From the NCBI GenBank assembly GCA_015689705.1, contig WVSN01000007.1:112001-176000 (forward strand): a DNA stretch of 64,000 bases. Reading direction: 5' to 3'. A program made the position numbers and the translations under genes. How positions within the stretch are numbered: the stretch's first letter is position 1; every line of letters starts with the position of its first letter. This document shows positions 44,242 to 54,051 of this stretch, one piece after another. The notes under the pieces were generated by a model that saw only the letters and a list, made by a program, of their open reading frames with translations, was not told the origin of the DNA and did not search any database. Source of the DNA: Rhodobacterales bacterium HKCCE3408. Lineage in GTDB: Bacteria; Pseudomonadota; Alphaproteobacteria; Rhodobacterales; Rhodobacteraceae.

Positions 44242-44865
44242 TCAGGCCCGCGGCGGCCGAGAGCGATAGACCGGAAGCCGCCAGCCGAAGGCGAGCGACC
44301 CGGCGCGGAGCGCGAAGGTCACGATGACACAGGCCACCGGCGCGGCGAGCGGGCTGTCGATTATCGTCGCGGCGGTGACCGCAGCGCCCGCGCCAGCAAG
44401 CGCTGCCGTTGCATAAAGTTCTCCCTGCTTCAGGATCAACGGCACTTCGTTGGCCACGACATCGCGGGCAAGGCCGCCGAGCGTTCCGGTCAGGACACCC
44501 ATCACGAGGACGATCGTGACGGACTGATCGGTTTCGCGTGCGACGGCGACGCCGGCCGCGACCGCGATGGCGAGTGCGGCCGCATCGAGCCAGATCAGAA
44601 GCTTCAGCCGACTCTCGAACAGGTGCGCAGTGAAGAAGACGAGGACCGCGACCGCGGCGGCGAGGCCGAGATGCGTCGGGTCGGCGATCCAGAAGACCGG
44701 GTTCCGGTCGAGCAGCAGATCGCGCACCGTGCCACCGCCGACCGCCGTCAGCCCCGCCAGGAAGAAAAAGCCCACGATGTCGAGCTGTGCGCGCGACGCC
44801 GCGAGCGCACCGGTCGCGGCGAAGACGACGACGGCGGCATAGTCGAGGACGAGGGCAGGCGTCAT
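44242..44865 (-). CDS. Trimeric intracellular cation channel (TRIC/UPF0126) family protein
   Basis: 207 residues, seven membrane segments. Two internal repeats each carry the family motif: [11 protein letters not shown] and LGGLARDVV. Prokaryotic TRIC proteins are monovalent-cation channels. The ATG at 44865 overlaps the rnhA stop as ATGA. Confidence 0.9.
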   Translation of the reverse strand: MTPALVLDYAAVVVFAATGALAASRAQLDIVGFFFLAGLTAVGGGTVRDLLLDRNPVFWIADPTHLGLAAAVAVLVFFTAHLFESRLKLLIWLDAAALAIAVAAGVAVARETDQSVTIVLVMGVLTGTLGGLARDVVANEVPLILKQGELYATAALAGAGAAVTAATIIDSPLAAPVACVIVTFALRAGSLAFGWRLPVYRSRPPRA

Positions 44866-45311
44866 TTGAACGGCTTCATGCCGGCCCGGGCGAGTTCGTC
44901 AGCGCGCTCGTTCTCCGGGTGGCCGGCATGGCCCTTGACCCACTCCCAGGTCACGTCGTGGCGCGCAGCGGCCTCGTCGAGGCGGCGCCAGAGGTCCTCG
45001 TTTTTCACCGGCTTTCTGGTTTGAGTCCGCCAGCCGTTCCGCTTCCAGGAATGCAGCCAGCCGGTGATCCCGCCTTTTACATAGGCGCTGTCGGTAATGA
45101 CGGTGATGGTCGACGGCCGCTCCAGCGCCTCCAGTGCGGCGATGGCGGCCAGAAGTTCCATCCGGTTGTTCGTCGTGTCAGCCTCGCCGCCCTTGAGCTC
45201 GCGCTCCTTCAGGACGGTCTCGCCCTCGCGCGCGATCAGCAGCGCGCCCCATCCGCCCGGGCCGGGATTTCCGGAGCAGGCGCCGTCGGTATAGGCAAAG
45301 AGTTCGGCCAT
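44862..45311 (-). CDS. rnhA: Ribonuclease HI
   Basis: 149 residues. Degrades RNA in RNA:DNA hybrids. Catalytic acids visible in [15 protein letters not shown] (Asp), NNRMELLAA (Glu), [11 protein letters not shown] (Asp) and NERADELA (Asp). The ATG at 45311 gives the usual [11 protein letters not shown] start. Confidence 0.96.
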   Translation of the reverse strand: MAELFAYTDGACSGNPGPGGWGALLIAREGETVLKERELKGGEADTTNNRMELLAAIAALEALERPSTITVITDSAYVKGGITGWLHSWKRNGWRTQTRKPVKNEDLWRRLDEAAARHDVTWEWVKGHAGHPENERADELARAGMKPFK

Positions 45312-45354
45312 GCGGCGCGGTATGGACCGGGGCCGCGCGGCCGGCAAGAGGGGC

Positions 45355-45789
45355 TCAGGCTGTCGCGCCGAGGCCGAGGCAGACTAGAACCACCGTGGTC
45401 AGGAGCAGCCGAAGCCGCATCCACCATCCGGGCGCGAGGCCCATGCGGACGGCCCAGAGATCGACGGCCAGAAGCGCCGCAAAGCCGAACGCGAGACCGA
45501 GAAGCCCGGCCTGCGGCTCGGCGGCCAGAAGCGCCAGCGCGTAGATCGCGGGCAGGACCGACAGGAGATATCCGGCATCGGCGGGTCTTCCTTCTGCCTT
45601 TGCGGCGAAGCCCCAGATCACGCCTGACATGAACGACAGGATGATCGTGCCGTAGCCGCGCAGGATCGCCGTTCCGGTCCAGGCAGGGTCGAGCGGCGAG
45701 GCCAGACCGCGCGCGGTGGCGGAGCCCCAGAGAAATGGGATCAGGCCGGCGAGGCCGAGAAGGAGAGCCGTTCGGGGGATCTGCGCCAT
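45355..45789 (-). CDS. DUF3429 family membrane protein
   Basis: 144 residues with four or five hydrophobic segments. [19 protein letters not shown] in the middle is the DUF3429 core (Y-x-x-x-I-L-S-F-x-G-x-x-W-G). Function unknown. Same-strand run with rnhA. Confidence 0.85.
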   Translation of the reverse strand: MAQIPRTALLLGLAGLIPFLWGSATARGLASPLDPAWTGTAILRGYGTIILSFMSGVIWGFAAKAEGRPADAGYLLSVLPAIYALALLAAEPQAGLLGLAFGFAALLAVDLWAVRMGLAPGWWMRLRLLLTTVVLVCLGLGATA

Positions 45790-45825
45790 GCGCGGGAGCT
45801 AGCGGCCCCCGCGCCGGCGGCAAGA

Positions 45826-46437
45826 TCAGGCGCGTTCGGCAGCAAGTTTCAGGCCGAGCAGCGCGAAAGAGGCCGCGAAGGCGCGGCGGAGCCAGGCCAT
45901 TGCGCGTTCCGACGCGAGAACCCGGGCGCGCATGGTCCCGGCCAGCAGCGCGTAGACCATGAAGACGACTAAAGTCATCGCCACGAAGCCGAGGCCGAGC
46001 GTCACGAGAAGCCGCGTCGCGTGCGGCGAGCCTGCCGGCACGAATTGCGGCAGGAAGGCGAGGAAGAAGAGCGGGAGCTTTGGGTTCAGGATGTTGAGCA
46101 GCACGCCGCGGATCGCGATCCGATGGGCCGGTTCGGGAGTGCTCTCCTCGACGGTGAGAGCGCCCTGCGTGCCCTTGAGCGTGCCCCAGGCCATCCAGAG
46201 AAGATAGGCGACGCCGGCCCATTTCAGCGCCTGGAAGAGGATTGCCGAGGTGTGCAGAATCGCCGCCAGGCCCAACAGGGCGAAGGCGAGGTGAACAGCC
46301 GTGGCCGCTGTGCAGCCGATGACGGCCGGGATGCCGGCGCGCAGGCCGCCGCCGAGCGTCGTCGACAGCGTGTAGACGACACCGATGCCCGGCATCAGGC
46401 AGACGATGAACGCGGTGAGGAGAAATTCGGGGGACAT
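45826..46437 (-). CDS. LysE/RhtB family amino-acid exporter
   Basis: 203 residues, six predicted membrane segments. N-terminal FIVCLMPGIGVVYTLSTTLGGGLRAG and GVLLNILNPKLPLFFLAFLPQFV are LysE/RhtB hallmarks. Likely exports amino acids or derivatives; substrate not readable. ATG 46437. Confidence 0.92.
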   Translation of the reverse strand: MSPEFLLTAFIVCLMPGIGVVYTLSTTLGGGLRAGIPAVIGCTAATAVHLAFALLGLAAILHTSAILFQALKWAGVAYLLWMAWGTLKGTQGALTVEESTPEPAHRIAIRGVLLNILNPKLPLFFLAFLPQFVPAGSPHATRLLVTLGLGFVAMTLVVFMVYALLAGTMRARVLASERAMAWLRRAFAASFALLGLKLAAERA

Positions 46438-46495
46438 GGGCGGCTACTCCGGCTTGGGGTTGCCGCCTCAGCCTTCGGGGCCCGGGTCGGCGCTG

Positions 46496-47140
46496 TCAAC
46501 CGCCGGTGCGGTGGGCGACGATGGCGAACCAGGGTTCCGACTGGTCCGCAAGCCCGGTGCCTTCCCCGGTCAGTTGCGCACCGGGCGCGAAGCCGGCATC
46601 GCGGAGCCAGCCGTCGACCTCGTCCAGTCCGAAATAGGAATACAGCCGACCAAGACCGTCCCGCCGTTCCCCGTTCCCGGCCTTCAATGCGATGTGGAAA
46701 GGTGCGTCGGGCCGCATCGCCGCCGCGAGATCGTAGAGGTACATCGGCAGAACCGCCCGTGGCATGTGCAGCAGGCTGAAACTGGCCCAGACGCCGTCAT
46801 AGGGCCCGCGCAGGTCGGCAAAGTCGCCCTGGCGTGCGTCGAGCCCGTACTCGCTGCGCGCGATCTCGACCATCTGTGCACTGGCGTCGAGCGCATCGAC
46901 CGCGAACCCGGCCGCCTGCATCTGCGCGGCGGCGTCGCCTGGCCCGCAACCCAGATCGAGCACGAAGGCGCCTGGGGCGAGTCGGCCCATGAAATCTTCC
47001 AGGGCCGGGGACGGGTCGGTGCGCGAGAAACGACGGTTGTAGTCTTCGGCACGCGCATCGTAGGCCCGGATCGTATCCTCATCCGGACCGGAATACCGAT
47101 CGTGCCGGCCAGAAGGTGTGGTCCGGTCTTGGTCCCCCAT
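46496..47140 (-). CDS. Class I SAM-dependent methyltransferase
   Basis: 214 residues. SAM-binding motif VLDLGCGPGDAAAQM and motif III-like FSLLHMPRAVLPMYL; substrate unknown. The ATG at 47140 (MGDQDRT) is chosen, without a clear Shine-Dalgarno; a GTG at 47173 would add 11 residues. Confidence 0.85.
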   Translation of the reverse strand: MGDQDRTTPSGRHDRYSGPDEDTIRAYDARAEDYNRRFSRTDPSPALEDFMGRLAPGAFVLDLGCGPGDAAAQMQAAGFAVDALDASAQMVEIARSEYGLDARQGDFADLRGPYDGVWASFSLLHMPRAVLPMYLYDLAAAMRPDAPFHIALKAGNGERRDGLGRLYSYFGLDEVDGWLRDAGFAPGAQLTGEGTGLADQSEPWFAIVAHRTGG

Positions 47141-47200
47141 GCGCGCGAGTATGCCAGCCGTGCCGGTAGGCACACAACCCGGCAGGAAATTTCCCTTGGG

Positions 47201-48151
47201 TCAGGCAGGCTCGCGCAGGAGTCGGGGAACCTTGAACTCGACGTTCTCTTCGGCGGTGGTGACCGGGCGGACCGTCACTTCGTAACGATCGCGGAAGGCG
47301 TCGATCACCTCGTTGATGAGCACTTCGGGCGCCGACGCGCCGGCCGTCACGCCGACCGAGCGAATTCCCTCGATCGCGCGCCAGTCGATTTCGGCGGCGC
47401 GGCCGACAAGCTGTGCGTAGGGGCAGCCCGCACGGGCGGCGACTTCGACGAGGCGGCGCGAATTCGAGGAATTGGGCGCGCCCACCACAAGCAGCGCGTC
47501 ACAGTCGGGCGCGATGACCTTGACCGCTTCCTGCCGGTTCGTGGTGGCGTAGCAGATATCTTCCTTGTGCGGCCCGACGATCGACGGAAACCGCGCCTTC
47601 AGCGCCGTGACGATGTCCGCCGTATCATCGACCGAGAGCGTGGTCTGGGTCACGAAGGCGAGCTTTTCGGCGTCGCGCACCTCGATCTTGCCGACATCCG
47701 CGACCGTCTCGACGAGGATCACCTCGCCCGGCGGAAGCTGGCCCATGGTTCCGATGGTCTCGGGATGGCCGGCATGACCGATCATCACCATCTGAAGGCC
47801 GTTTTCGTGGTGCCGTGCCGCCTCGATATGGACCTTGGAAACAAGCGGGCAGGTCGCGTCGACATAGACCATCTCGCGCGCCGCGGCCTCGGCCGGGACT
47901 GCCTTGGGCACGCCGTGGGCGGAGAAGATCACCGGCCGGTCGGGCGGGCATTCGTCGAGCTCTTCGACGAAGACAGCGCCCTTGGCGCGGAGGTCGTCGA
48001 CCACGTACTTGTTGTGCACGATCTCGTGCCGGACATAGACCGGCGCGCCCCATTTCCCGAGTGCCATCTCGACGATCTTGATCGCGCGATCGACCCCGGC
48101 ACAGAAGCCCCGGGGGGCGGCGAGATGGATGGTGAGAGGCGGCTTGCTCAT
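47201..48151 (-). CDS. ispH: 4-hydroxy-3-methylbut-2-enyl diphosphate reductase
   Basis: 316 residues. Last step of the MEP pathway, a 4Fe-4S enzyme. Cluster cysteines in [22 protein letters not shown] and [10 protein letters not shown] region ([12 protein letters not shown]) with [19 protein letters not shown] and GHAGHPE give active-site histidines. ATG 48151. Pairs functionally with ispE. Confidence 0.96.
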   Translation of the reverse strand: MSKPPLTIHLAAPRGFCAGVDRAIKIVEMALGKWGAPVYVRHEIVHNKYVVDDLRAKGAVFVEELDECPPDRPVIFSAHGVPKAVPAEAAAREMVYVDATCPLVSKVHIEAARHHENGLQMVMIGHAGHPETIGTMGQLPPGEVILVETVADVGKIEVRDAEKLAFVTQTTLSVDDTADIVTALKARFPSIVGPHKEDICYATTNRQEAVKVIAPDCDALLVVGAPNSSNSRRLVEVAARAGCPYAQLVGRAAEIDWRAIEGIRSVGVTAGASAPEVLINEVIDAFRDRYEVTVRPVTTAEENVEFKVPRLLREPA

Positions 48152-48219
48152 GTCTTCCGACCTAAGCCCTGCGGCGCTGCGCGGCAAGCGGTTATGCCTG
48201 TGAACGCGGCCTCCGGCGT

Positions 48220-48474
48220 TCAGCCGGGCTGCGTTTCACCGGACATTGCGACGGCGCGGTCCCAGACTTCCTCGGCCAGTTCAAGAAGAGCGAGGACGTT
48301 CGATTTCGATCCGGCACGCTGGTATTCGGCTGCTGCCACTTCCAGAAGCCAGGACGCCATTGCGGTAGCGGCCGGGGCGCGGTCGCCCTCGGGTCGGGTC
48401 GCGAGCCAGGTCATGACCGGCGTCTTGATCGCCTCGTCGACCTCACCCGATTGGGGGATGGATTCATGTTTCAT
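48220..48474 (-). CDS. Small protein of unknown function upstream of ispH
   Basis: 84 residues, no family recognised. Predicted mainly helical and mildly acidic, no signal or membrane segment; central [23 protein letters not shown] 48474 has AAAGG six bases upstream, which makes it a credible gene. About 70 bases upstream of ispH on the same strand. Confidence 0.65.
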   Translation of the reverse strand: MKHESIPQSGEVDEAIKTPVMTWLATRPEGDRAPAATAMASWLLEVAAAEYQRAGSKSNVLALLELAEEVWDRAVAMSGETQPG

Positions 48475-48593
48475 CTTTTGCCTTTCTGGCGATGTCGGGG
48501 AAACTTGGACGCTAGGTAGAGACCGCCGCCCGGGTCCGCATCCCGTAAATCGACTACAAAGCCAAATTTATCTGACGGGTTCCGATTTCAGGT

Positions 48594-49319
48594 TCAGCGG
48601 CCACGCGAGTACTGGCCGGGACCGATGACGGGCATCGAAATGAAGCCGGACGCGAGCCCGCGGACAACCGCGCTTGTGCGGTCGTCGACGTCGAGTTTCT
48701 GGTAGATGCGCCGTTGCAGCGCATCGACGGTGTGGCGCGAGATCTCGAGCGACCCTGCGATCGCGGTATTCTCCATCCCCCGCGCCATCAGGTCGAGCAC
48801 GTCGCATTCGCGCCGCGTCAGCCGGAGCCGCTCGAACCCGGTCCGCTCGTCGTGGATCCGGCACACGGCGAGCAGTGTGGCCTGCGCGGCGAGCTGAAGT
48901 TCGCGGACTACGGCTGGAGACGGCGGTGGTGCGCCCGACGGAAATCCCACTCCGAAGCAGGCCTGGCGCATGTTCGGCCCGAAGGCGCCGATCGACATGC
49001 CGTCGCCGAGCCGCATGGCGTCGGCAACAAAGCGGTGCTCGTCGGGGCTGAGGTCACGCAACTCGGCGATTTCGCTCCAGCGGACCGGCCCGGTCGAGCC
49101 GAGCGCCTGCTTCAGAAACGGGTCGATCTGCCAGAGCCGCTGAGCGGCGTAGCGTGTCGTCCACTCGCTGTCGAAGCCCGAGGCGAACATGTCGAAACCG
49201 GGCGCGGTGCCTCGGCGCTGCGACAGGAAGCTGACGCGACTGAAGCCACGGCTGGCGGCGAACTCCACGGCGCGATCCCAGACCACGCGTACGCGCAGAA
49301 GACCGTCGAGCGACGCCAT
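48594..49319 (-). CDS. LuxR family regulator with autoinducer-binding domain
   Basis: 241 residues. N-terminal acyl-homoserine-lactone-type domain (about 1-160) with FDSEWTTRYAAQRLWQIDPF, and C-terminal LuxR helix-turn-helix LTRRECDVLDLMARGMENTAIAGSLEISRHTVDAL (split here) at about 178-230. No luxI synthase is in the window, so it may be a LuxR solo. The ATG at 49319 fits the domain start; an in-frame GTG at 49424 exists. Confidence 0.85.
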   Translation of the reverse strand: MASLDGLLRVRVVWDRAVEFAASRGFSRVSFLSQRRGTAPGFDMFASGFDSEWTTRYAAQRLWQIDPFLKQALGSTGPVRWSEIAELRDLSPDEHRFVADAMRLGDGMSIGAFGPNMRQACFGVGFPSGAPPPSPAVVRELQLAAQATLLAVCRIHDERTGFERLRLTRRECDVLDLMARGMENTAIAGSLEISRHTVDALQRRIYQKLDVDDRTSAVVRGLASGFISMPVIGPGQYSRGR

Positions 49320-49507
49320 GTAGTCATCGAGTGTTAAATACCGTCGGGCCAAACCGCGCGAAATCTGCTGTTGAGGCGGCCGGGCGGGCCGACCGTATCC
49401 ATAATTGATGATTTGAGGCCCCACGCCCCGGATGAGTCAACCCAATGGCGCGTCACCGCGATCCGGCGGACGGATCGCGGCCGAGACCGTGAGGGGGCGT
49501 TAACCGA

Positions 49508-50083
49508 TCAGCGCGCGGCTGCAGAGCCGGAAGCGTCGCTGGCATCGCGCGGTTCGCGCGGCGGCCGGCCGATCACGTCTTTGAGCTCGTCGAGTTCGAT
49601 GAAATTGTCGGCCTGGCGGCGCAGGTCGTCGGCGATCATCGGGGGCTGCGAGCGGATGGTGGATACGATCGACACCCGGACGCCCTTGCGTTGCAGCGCC
49701 TCGACAAGCGGGCGGAAATCGCCGTCGCCGGAAAACAGAACGATATGGTCCACATGCGGCGCCATCTCCATGGCATCGACGGCAAGCTCGATGTCCATGT
49801 TGCCCTTCACCTTGCGCCGTCCCTGGCTGTCGGTGAATTCTTTTGCCGGCTTTGTCACCATGGTGAAGCCGTTGTACTGCAGCCAGTCGACCAGCGGCCG
49901 GATCGGCGAGTATTCCTCATTCTCGAGGAGAGCGGTGTAGTAGAAGGCGCGCACGAGGCGCCCCCTCTGTCGGAATTCCTGTCGCAGGAGCTTGTAATCG
50001 ATGTCGAACTGAAGCGCCTTTGCCGCGGCGTAGAGATTCGAACCATCGATGAACAGCGCCAGCCGTTCGTCGCGATAAAACAT
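49508..50083 (-). CDS. NYN-domain (LabA-like) protein
   Basis: 191 residues. PIN-like NYN fold: RLALFIDGSNLYAAAKAL, KGNMDIELAVDAME and VLFSGDGDFRPLVEALQ contain the conserved acids of a putative metal-dependent RNase; C-terminal helical tail. LabA/DUF88 family. ATG 50083 (MFYRDERLALF) is the conserved start; longer frames are unlikely. Confidence 0.92.
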   Translation of the reverse strand: MFYRDERLALFIDGSNLYAAAKALQFDIDYKLLRQEFRQRGRLVRAFYYTALLENEEYSPIRPLVDWLQYNGFTMVTKPAKEFTDSQGRRKVKGNMDIELAVDAMEMAPHVDHIVLFSGDGDFRPLVEALQRKGVRVSIVSTIRSQPPMIADDLRRQADNFIELDELKDVIGRPPREPRDASDASGSAAAR

Positions 50084-50224
50084 GATGTGCTTCGTCCCGT
50101 GAGTGTGACTTGCACCAATCGCCCTGAGTGTTAACGAAAATACGTCGGCAATCGCGACCGGCACCGTGTTGTAAATAAACGAACAGGCAGGGGGTGCAAG
50201 AGGCGTGGTCACGGAATCGTTACA

Positions 50225-50782
50225 ATGGCTTTAGCGCTCGTCGCGCTTGGTGCGAACCTGCCGTCGGCTGCCGGAACGCCCGAGCACACGGTCGCCGCAG
50301 CGATGGCCGATCTGGCGCAGGTTGCCGGTGGTGCCGTGCGGTCCAGCGCCCTCTACAGCACGCCGGCTTTCCCCGCGGGCGCCGGGCCGGATTACGTGAA
50401 TGCGGCCGCGGCCTTCGACTGGACCGGCGAGGCGGAGCATCTTCTGGAAGAACTTCATGCGATCGAGGCCCGGTATGGCAGGACCCGCGGGCGGCGCTGG
50501 GAGGCCAGGCTTCTCGACCTCGACCTTATCGCGCTGGGTGACCTGGTGCTGCCCGATGAATTGACCGAGTCCGCATGGCGCCTTCTGCCCGTCGAGCGCG
50601 CGCAGCACGAGACGCCCGACACCCTGATCCTGCCCCATCCCCGGCTTGCCGAACGCGCCTTTGTCCTCGTCCCGCTGGCCGGGATCGCGCCGGACTGGCG
50701 GCATCCCGTCACCGGACTGACGGTGCGGGCGATGCGGGACGATCTTCCACCCTCCGACGTGGCCGCCGTCCGCACGCTCTAG
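50225..50782 (+). CDS. folK: 2-amino-4-hydroxy-6-hydroxymethyldihydropteridine pyrophosphokinase
   Basis: 185 residues. Transfers pyrophosphate in folate synthesis. [28 protein letters not shown] and [17 protein letters not shown] are the HPPK motifs. ATG 50225 in a 141-base divergent gap with the NYN gene. Confidence 0.94.
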   Translation: MALALVALGANLPSAAGTPEHTVAAAMADLAQVAGGAVRSSALYSTPAFPAGAGPDYVNAAAAFDWTGEAEHLLEELHAIEARYGRTRGRRWEARLLDLDLIALGDLVLPDELTESAWRLLPVERAQHETPDTLILPHPRLAERAFVLVPLAGIAPDWRHPVTGLTVRAMRDDLPPSDVAAVRTL

Positions 50783-50785
50783 CCC

Positions 50786-50814
50786 TTGCGATTCGCGAAT
50801 GGGCGCTTTATGTC
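50786..50814 (+). promoter_or_regulatory. Candidate promoter for rpoZ-rsh
   Basis: TTGCGA at 50786-50791 and TATGTC at 50809-50814 with a 17-base spacer, 33 bases before the rpoZ start, just after the folK stop. Confidence 0.5.
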
Positions 50815-50847
50815 AATGGCTCTTCCAAGGACCAGACGGAGAGACCC

Positions 50848-51201
50848 ATGGCCCGCGTGACGGTCGAAGATTGCGTTGATAAGGTACCGAACCGGTTCGA
50901 ACTGGTGATGCTCGCCGCCCACCGTGCGCGCGAGATCTCGTCCGGCTCGCCCATCACGGTCGACCGTGACAACGACAAGAACCCCGTCGTGAGCCTCCGG
51001 GAAATCGCCGAAGAGACGCAGGGCGCCAGTGACCTGCGTGAGCGCCTGATCGAAAGCCACCAGACCCAGATCGAGGTGGACGAGCCCGAAGAGGACGCCA
51101 TGGCGCTTCTGCAGGGCGTGGAGCAGGACAAGCCTCAGGTCGATGACATGACCGAGGAGCAGATGCTGCGTGCGCTGATGGCCGCGCAGGGCGGTCAGTA
51201 A
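50848..51201 (+). CDS. rpoZ: RNA polymerase omega subunit
   Basis: 117 residues. Start [29 protein letters not shown] is the omega signature, then [17 protein letters not shown]. Omega binds beta-prime and takes part in (p)ppGpp response; it precedes rsh as in many proteobacteria. ATG 50848 follows GGAGAG. Confidence 0.96.
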   Translation: MARVTVEDCVDKVPNRFELVMLAAHRAREISSGSPITVDRDNDKNPVVSLREIAEETQGASDLRERLIESHQTQIEVDEPEEDAMALLQGVEQDKPQVDDMTEEQMLRALMAAQGGQ

Positions 51202-51202
51202 T

Positions 51203-53359
51203 CTGACGGTCCAGGCGCCAAGTCCTCCGATTTCGACCCTCGGGCCGGAGGACCTTGTCAGCCTTGTCAGAACCTACAATCCGAAGACGAACGCGGACCT
51301 GCTGTGCGCGGCGTACGACTACGCCGCCGAGATGCATGCGGGCCAGTTGCGCCATTCGGGTGAGCCGTACATCACCCACCCGGTTGCCGTCGCCGCTATC
51401 CTGACGGAGCAGCGGCTGGACGACGCGACCATCGCGACCGCGCTCCTGCACGACACGATCGAGGACACCAAGGGCACCTACGCCGAGATCGAGCGCCGGT
51501 TCGGACACGACGTGGCCGAACTGGTCGACGGTGTCACCAAGCTGACCAATCTCGAACTGTCCAAGCGCGAGACCAAGCAGGCAGAGAACTTCCGCAAGCT
51601 CTTCATGGCGATGTCGAAGGACATGCGCGTGATCCTCGTGAAGCTCGCCGACCGGCTGCACAACATGCGCACGATCAAGCACATGGCGCCGGAGAAGCAG
51701 GGCAAGAAAGCGCGCGAGACGATGGACATCTTCGCGCCCCTCGCCGGGCGGATGGGGATGCAGTCGATGCGCGAGGAACTGGAGGACCTGTCCTTCGCGG
51801 TCCTCAACCCGGATGCGCGCATTTCGATCATGCGGCGCTTCGTAACGCTGCAGAAGGAAGCCGGCGACGTCATCCCGAAGATCACCGCCGATATCGAGCT
51901 CGAGCTCGACCGCGGTGGGATCGAGGCCGAGGTGTTCGGCCGCGCGAAGAAGCCGTTCTCGATCTGGCGCAAGATGCAGGAGAAGGAGCTGGCCTTCAGC
52001 CGGCTGTCGGACATCTACGGGTTCCGCATCATCACCCGGACCGAGGAGGATTGCTACCGCGTCCTCGGCCTGATCCACCAGCGCTGGCGCGCGGTGCCGG
52101 GGCGCTTCAAGGACTACATCAGCCAGCCGAAGTCGAACGGTTACCGGTCGATCCACACCACCGTGTCCGGCCGCGATGGCAAGCGGGTCGAGGTGCAGAT
52201 CCGCACCCGCCAGATGCACGAGGTCGCCGAGACCGGCGTTGCTGCGCACTGGTCCTACCGCGACGGCGAGCGCGTGGAGAACCCGTTCGCGGTCGATCCG
52301 GCGAAGTGGCTGGAGACCATGACCGAACGCTTCGAGCTCGCCGAGGATCACGACGAGTTTCTCGAGCACGTGAAGCTCGAGATGTATTCCGACCAGGTCT
52401 TCTGCTTCACGCCGAAGGGCGACGTGGTGAAGCTGCCCAAAGGCGCAACGCCGATCGACTTTGCCTATTCGATCCACACCCGGATCGGCCATTCCTGCGT
52501 CGGCGCGAAGGTTGACGGGCTGCGCGTTCCGCTCTGGACGCGGCTGAAGAACGGCCAGTCGGTCGAGATCATGACGGCCGAGGGCCAGACACCGCAGGCG
52601 ACCTGGATCGACATCGCGGTGACGGGACGCGCCAAGGCGGCGATCCGTCGGTCGCTTCGCGAGGAGGATCGCGGGCGCTACATCAAGCTTGGTCACGAGC
52701 TTGCACGGGTTGCATTCGAGCAGGTTGGCAAGAAGGCGACGGACCGCGCACTGGATACCGCGGCGCGAATGCTGACGCTGGCGGATGGCGGCGAGGTGCT
52801 CGCCCGCATCGGCTCGGCCGAACTGAGCGCGCGCGAAGTGGTCGAAACGCTCTACCCAGAACTTCGGGACCGCGAGGCGACGACGGAGATCGAGGCCCGC
52901 CGTGCGGTCATCGGTCTGCCGGCAGGTGAGGCCGTGCGCCGCGCCCAGTGCTGCCAGGCGGTTCCTGGCGAACGCATCGTGGGCATCACCTATCCCGGCC
53001 GCGGCCCGGTCGTGCATGCCATCGACTGCCCGGCGCTGGCCGAGGTCGAGGACCAGACCGAGCGCTGGATCGACCTGCAATGGTCGGAGGGACGCCACGC
53101 GGCTGTTCACAACGTGACGATCGACGTGACCCTGTCGAACGCCCGTGGTGTGCTTGGCCGCATCTGCACGCTGATCGGAGAGCAGAACGCCAATATTTCC
53201 GATCTTCACTTCATAGACCGGAAACCGGACTTTTTCCGCCTACTTGTGGACGTAGAGGTTCGCGATGCAGAACACCTGCATGCGGTGATGACGGCCGTCG
53301 AGGCCGATAGTGACGTGGCGACGCTCGAGCGGTTCCGGAGCCTGGACCGCCGGCCCTGA
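51203..53359 (+). CDS. rsh: RelA/SpoT bifunctional (p)ppGpp synthetase/hydrolase
   Basis: About 718 residues if started at CTG 51203. Makes and degrades (p)ppGpp. HD hydrolase with LLHDTIEDT intact; synthetase block FKDYISQPKSNGYRSIHTTV; TGS domain (VFCFTPKGDVVKLPKGATP); C-terminal ACT with EQNANISDLHFIDRK. Conserved residues EDLVSLVRTYNPKTNADLL lie upstream of the first ATG (51332). The frame is open from 51179, with no ATG, GTG or TTG before 51332; CTG 51203 has AGGGCGG nine bases upstream. The true start is unresolved. Confidence 0.9.
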   Translation: MTVQAPSPPISTLGPEDLVSLVRTYNPKTNADLLCAAYDYAAEMHAGQLRHSGEPYITHPVAVAAILTEQRLDDATIATALLHDTIEDTKGTYAEIERRFGHDVAELVDGVTKLTNLELSKRETKQAENFRKLFMAMSKDMRVILVKLADRLHNMRTIKHMAPEKQGKKARETMDIFAPLAGRMGMQSMREELEDLSFAVLNPDARISIMRRFVTLQKEAGDVIPKITADIELELDRGGIEAEVFGRAKKPFSIWRKMQEKELAFSRLSDIYGFRIITRTEEDCYRVLGLIHQRWRAVPGRFKDYISQPKSNGYRSIHTTVSGRDGKRVEVQIRTRQMHEVAETGVAAHWSYRDGERVENPFAVDPAKWLETMTERFELAEDHDEFLEHVKLEMYSDQVFCFTPKGDVVKLPKGATPIDFAYSIHTRIGHSCVGAKVDGLRVPLWTRLKNGQSVEIMTAEGQTPQATWIDIAVTGRAKAAIRRSLREEDRGRYIKLGHELARVAFEQVGKKATDRALDTAARMLTLADGGEVLARIGSAELSAREVVETLYPELRDREATTEIEARRAVIGLPAGEAVRRAQCCQAVPGERIVGITYPGRGPVVHAIDCPALAEVEDQTERWIDLQWSEGRHAAVHNVTIDVTLSNARGVLGRICTLIGEQNANISDLHFIDRKPDFFRLLVDVEVRDAEHLHAVMTAVEADSDVATLERFRSLDRRP

Positions 53360-53378
53360 GGCGGAAGGAGGCGGACAA

Positions 53379-54023
53379 GTGGTCTTCAAGCGGCGGACAC
53401 CGTTGAGTTGGGGGCAGGCGTTTCTGCGCTTCCTCTGGCCCCGCGGCGGTTGGGGCCGCGCCGCCCAGTACGTCAAGCATCGGGTCCGCCGCCTGCCGGG
53501 AACGCCGGAACAGATCGCCCGGGGAATCTTCGCCGGCGTCTTCGCATCGTTCACGCCGCTCTATGGTCTGCATTTCATCTTCGCCGGCGTCCTCGCCTGG
53601 GCGATGCGGGGCAATGTGCTTGCCGGTCTCCTCGGCACCTTCTTCGGCAACCCGCTGACCTATGTCCCGATCTCGATCATCTCGCTCCGGACCGGGCATT
53701 TCCTGCTGCAGACCCCGCCCGAACACCGCCGCACGCGCGATGTCTTCGACAGCATGGGCCATGCCGCCGAGGCACTGTGGTTCAACTTCCGCGCGTTGTT
53801 CACGCCGGAGCGCGCCGACTGGCAGGGCCTGCACGAATTCTGGGGCACCGTGTTCTTTCCCTGGCTCGTTGGCGGCATCATCCCGGGCATCATCGCAGGG
53901 CTCGTGTGCTACTTCATTTCCGTACCGGTGATCCGGGCCTATCAGGCCCGCAGAACGGCGCGATTGAGAAAGAGAATGATCAAGCTGCGGGAACAGGCTG
54001 GAACCGGCGCAGCAGATCGCTAG
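53379..54023 (+). CDS. DUF2062 family membrane protein
   Basis: 214 residues. [29 protein letters not shown] and [12 protein letters not shown] are the DUF2062 hallmarks; three or so membrane segments. Function unknown. GTG 53379 has a perfect AAGGAGG eight bases upstream. 19 bases after rsh. Confidence 0.9.
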   Translation: MVFKRRTPLSWGQAFLRFLWPRGGWGRAAQYVKHRVRRLPGTPEQIARGIFAGVFASFTPLYGLHFIFAGVLAWAMRGNVLAGLLGTFFGNPLTYVPISIISLRTGHFLLQTPPEHRRTRDVFDSMGHAAEALWFNFRALFTPERADWQGLHEFWGTVFFPWLVGGIIPGIIAGLVCYFISVPVIRAYQARRTARLRKRMIKLREQAGTGAADR

Positions 54024-54051
54024 GGTTGCCCCCGCAACGAGGGACAAGGCC

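Noticed and set aside
46385-48628. 747-residue plus-strand frame
   Set aside because: Antisense to the LysE, methyltransferase and ispH genes.
50954-53209. 751-residue minus-strand frame
   Set aside because: Antisense to rsh; low-complexity charged composition typical of shadow frames.
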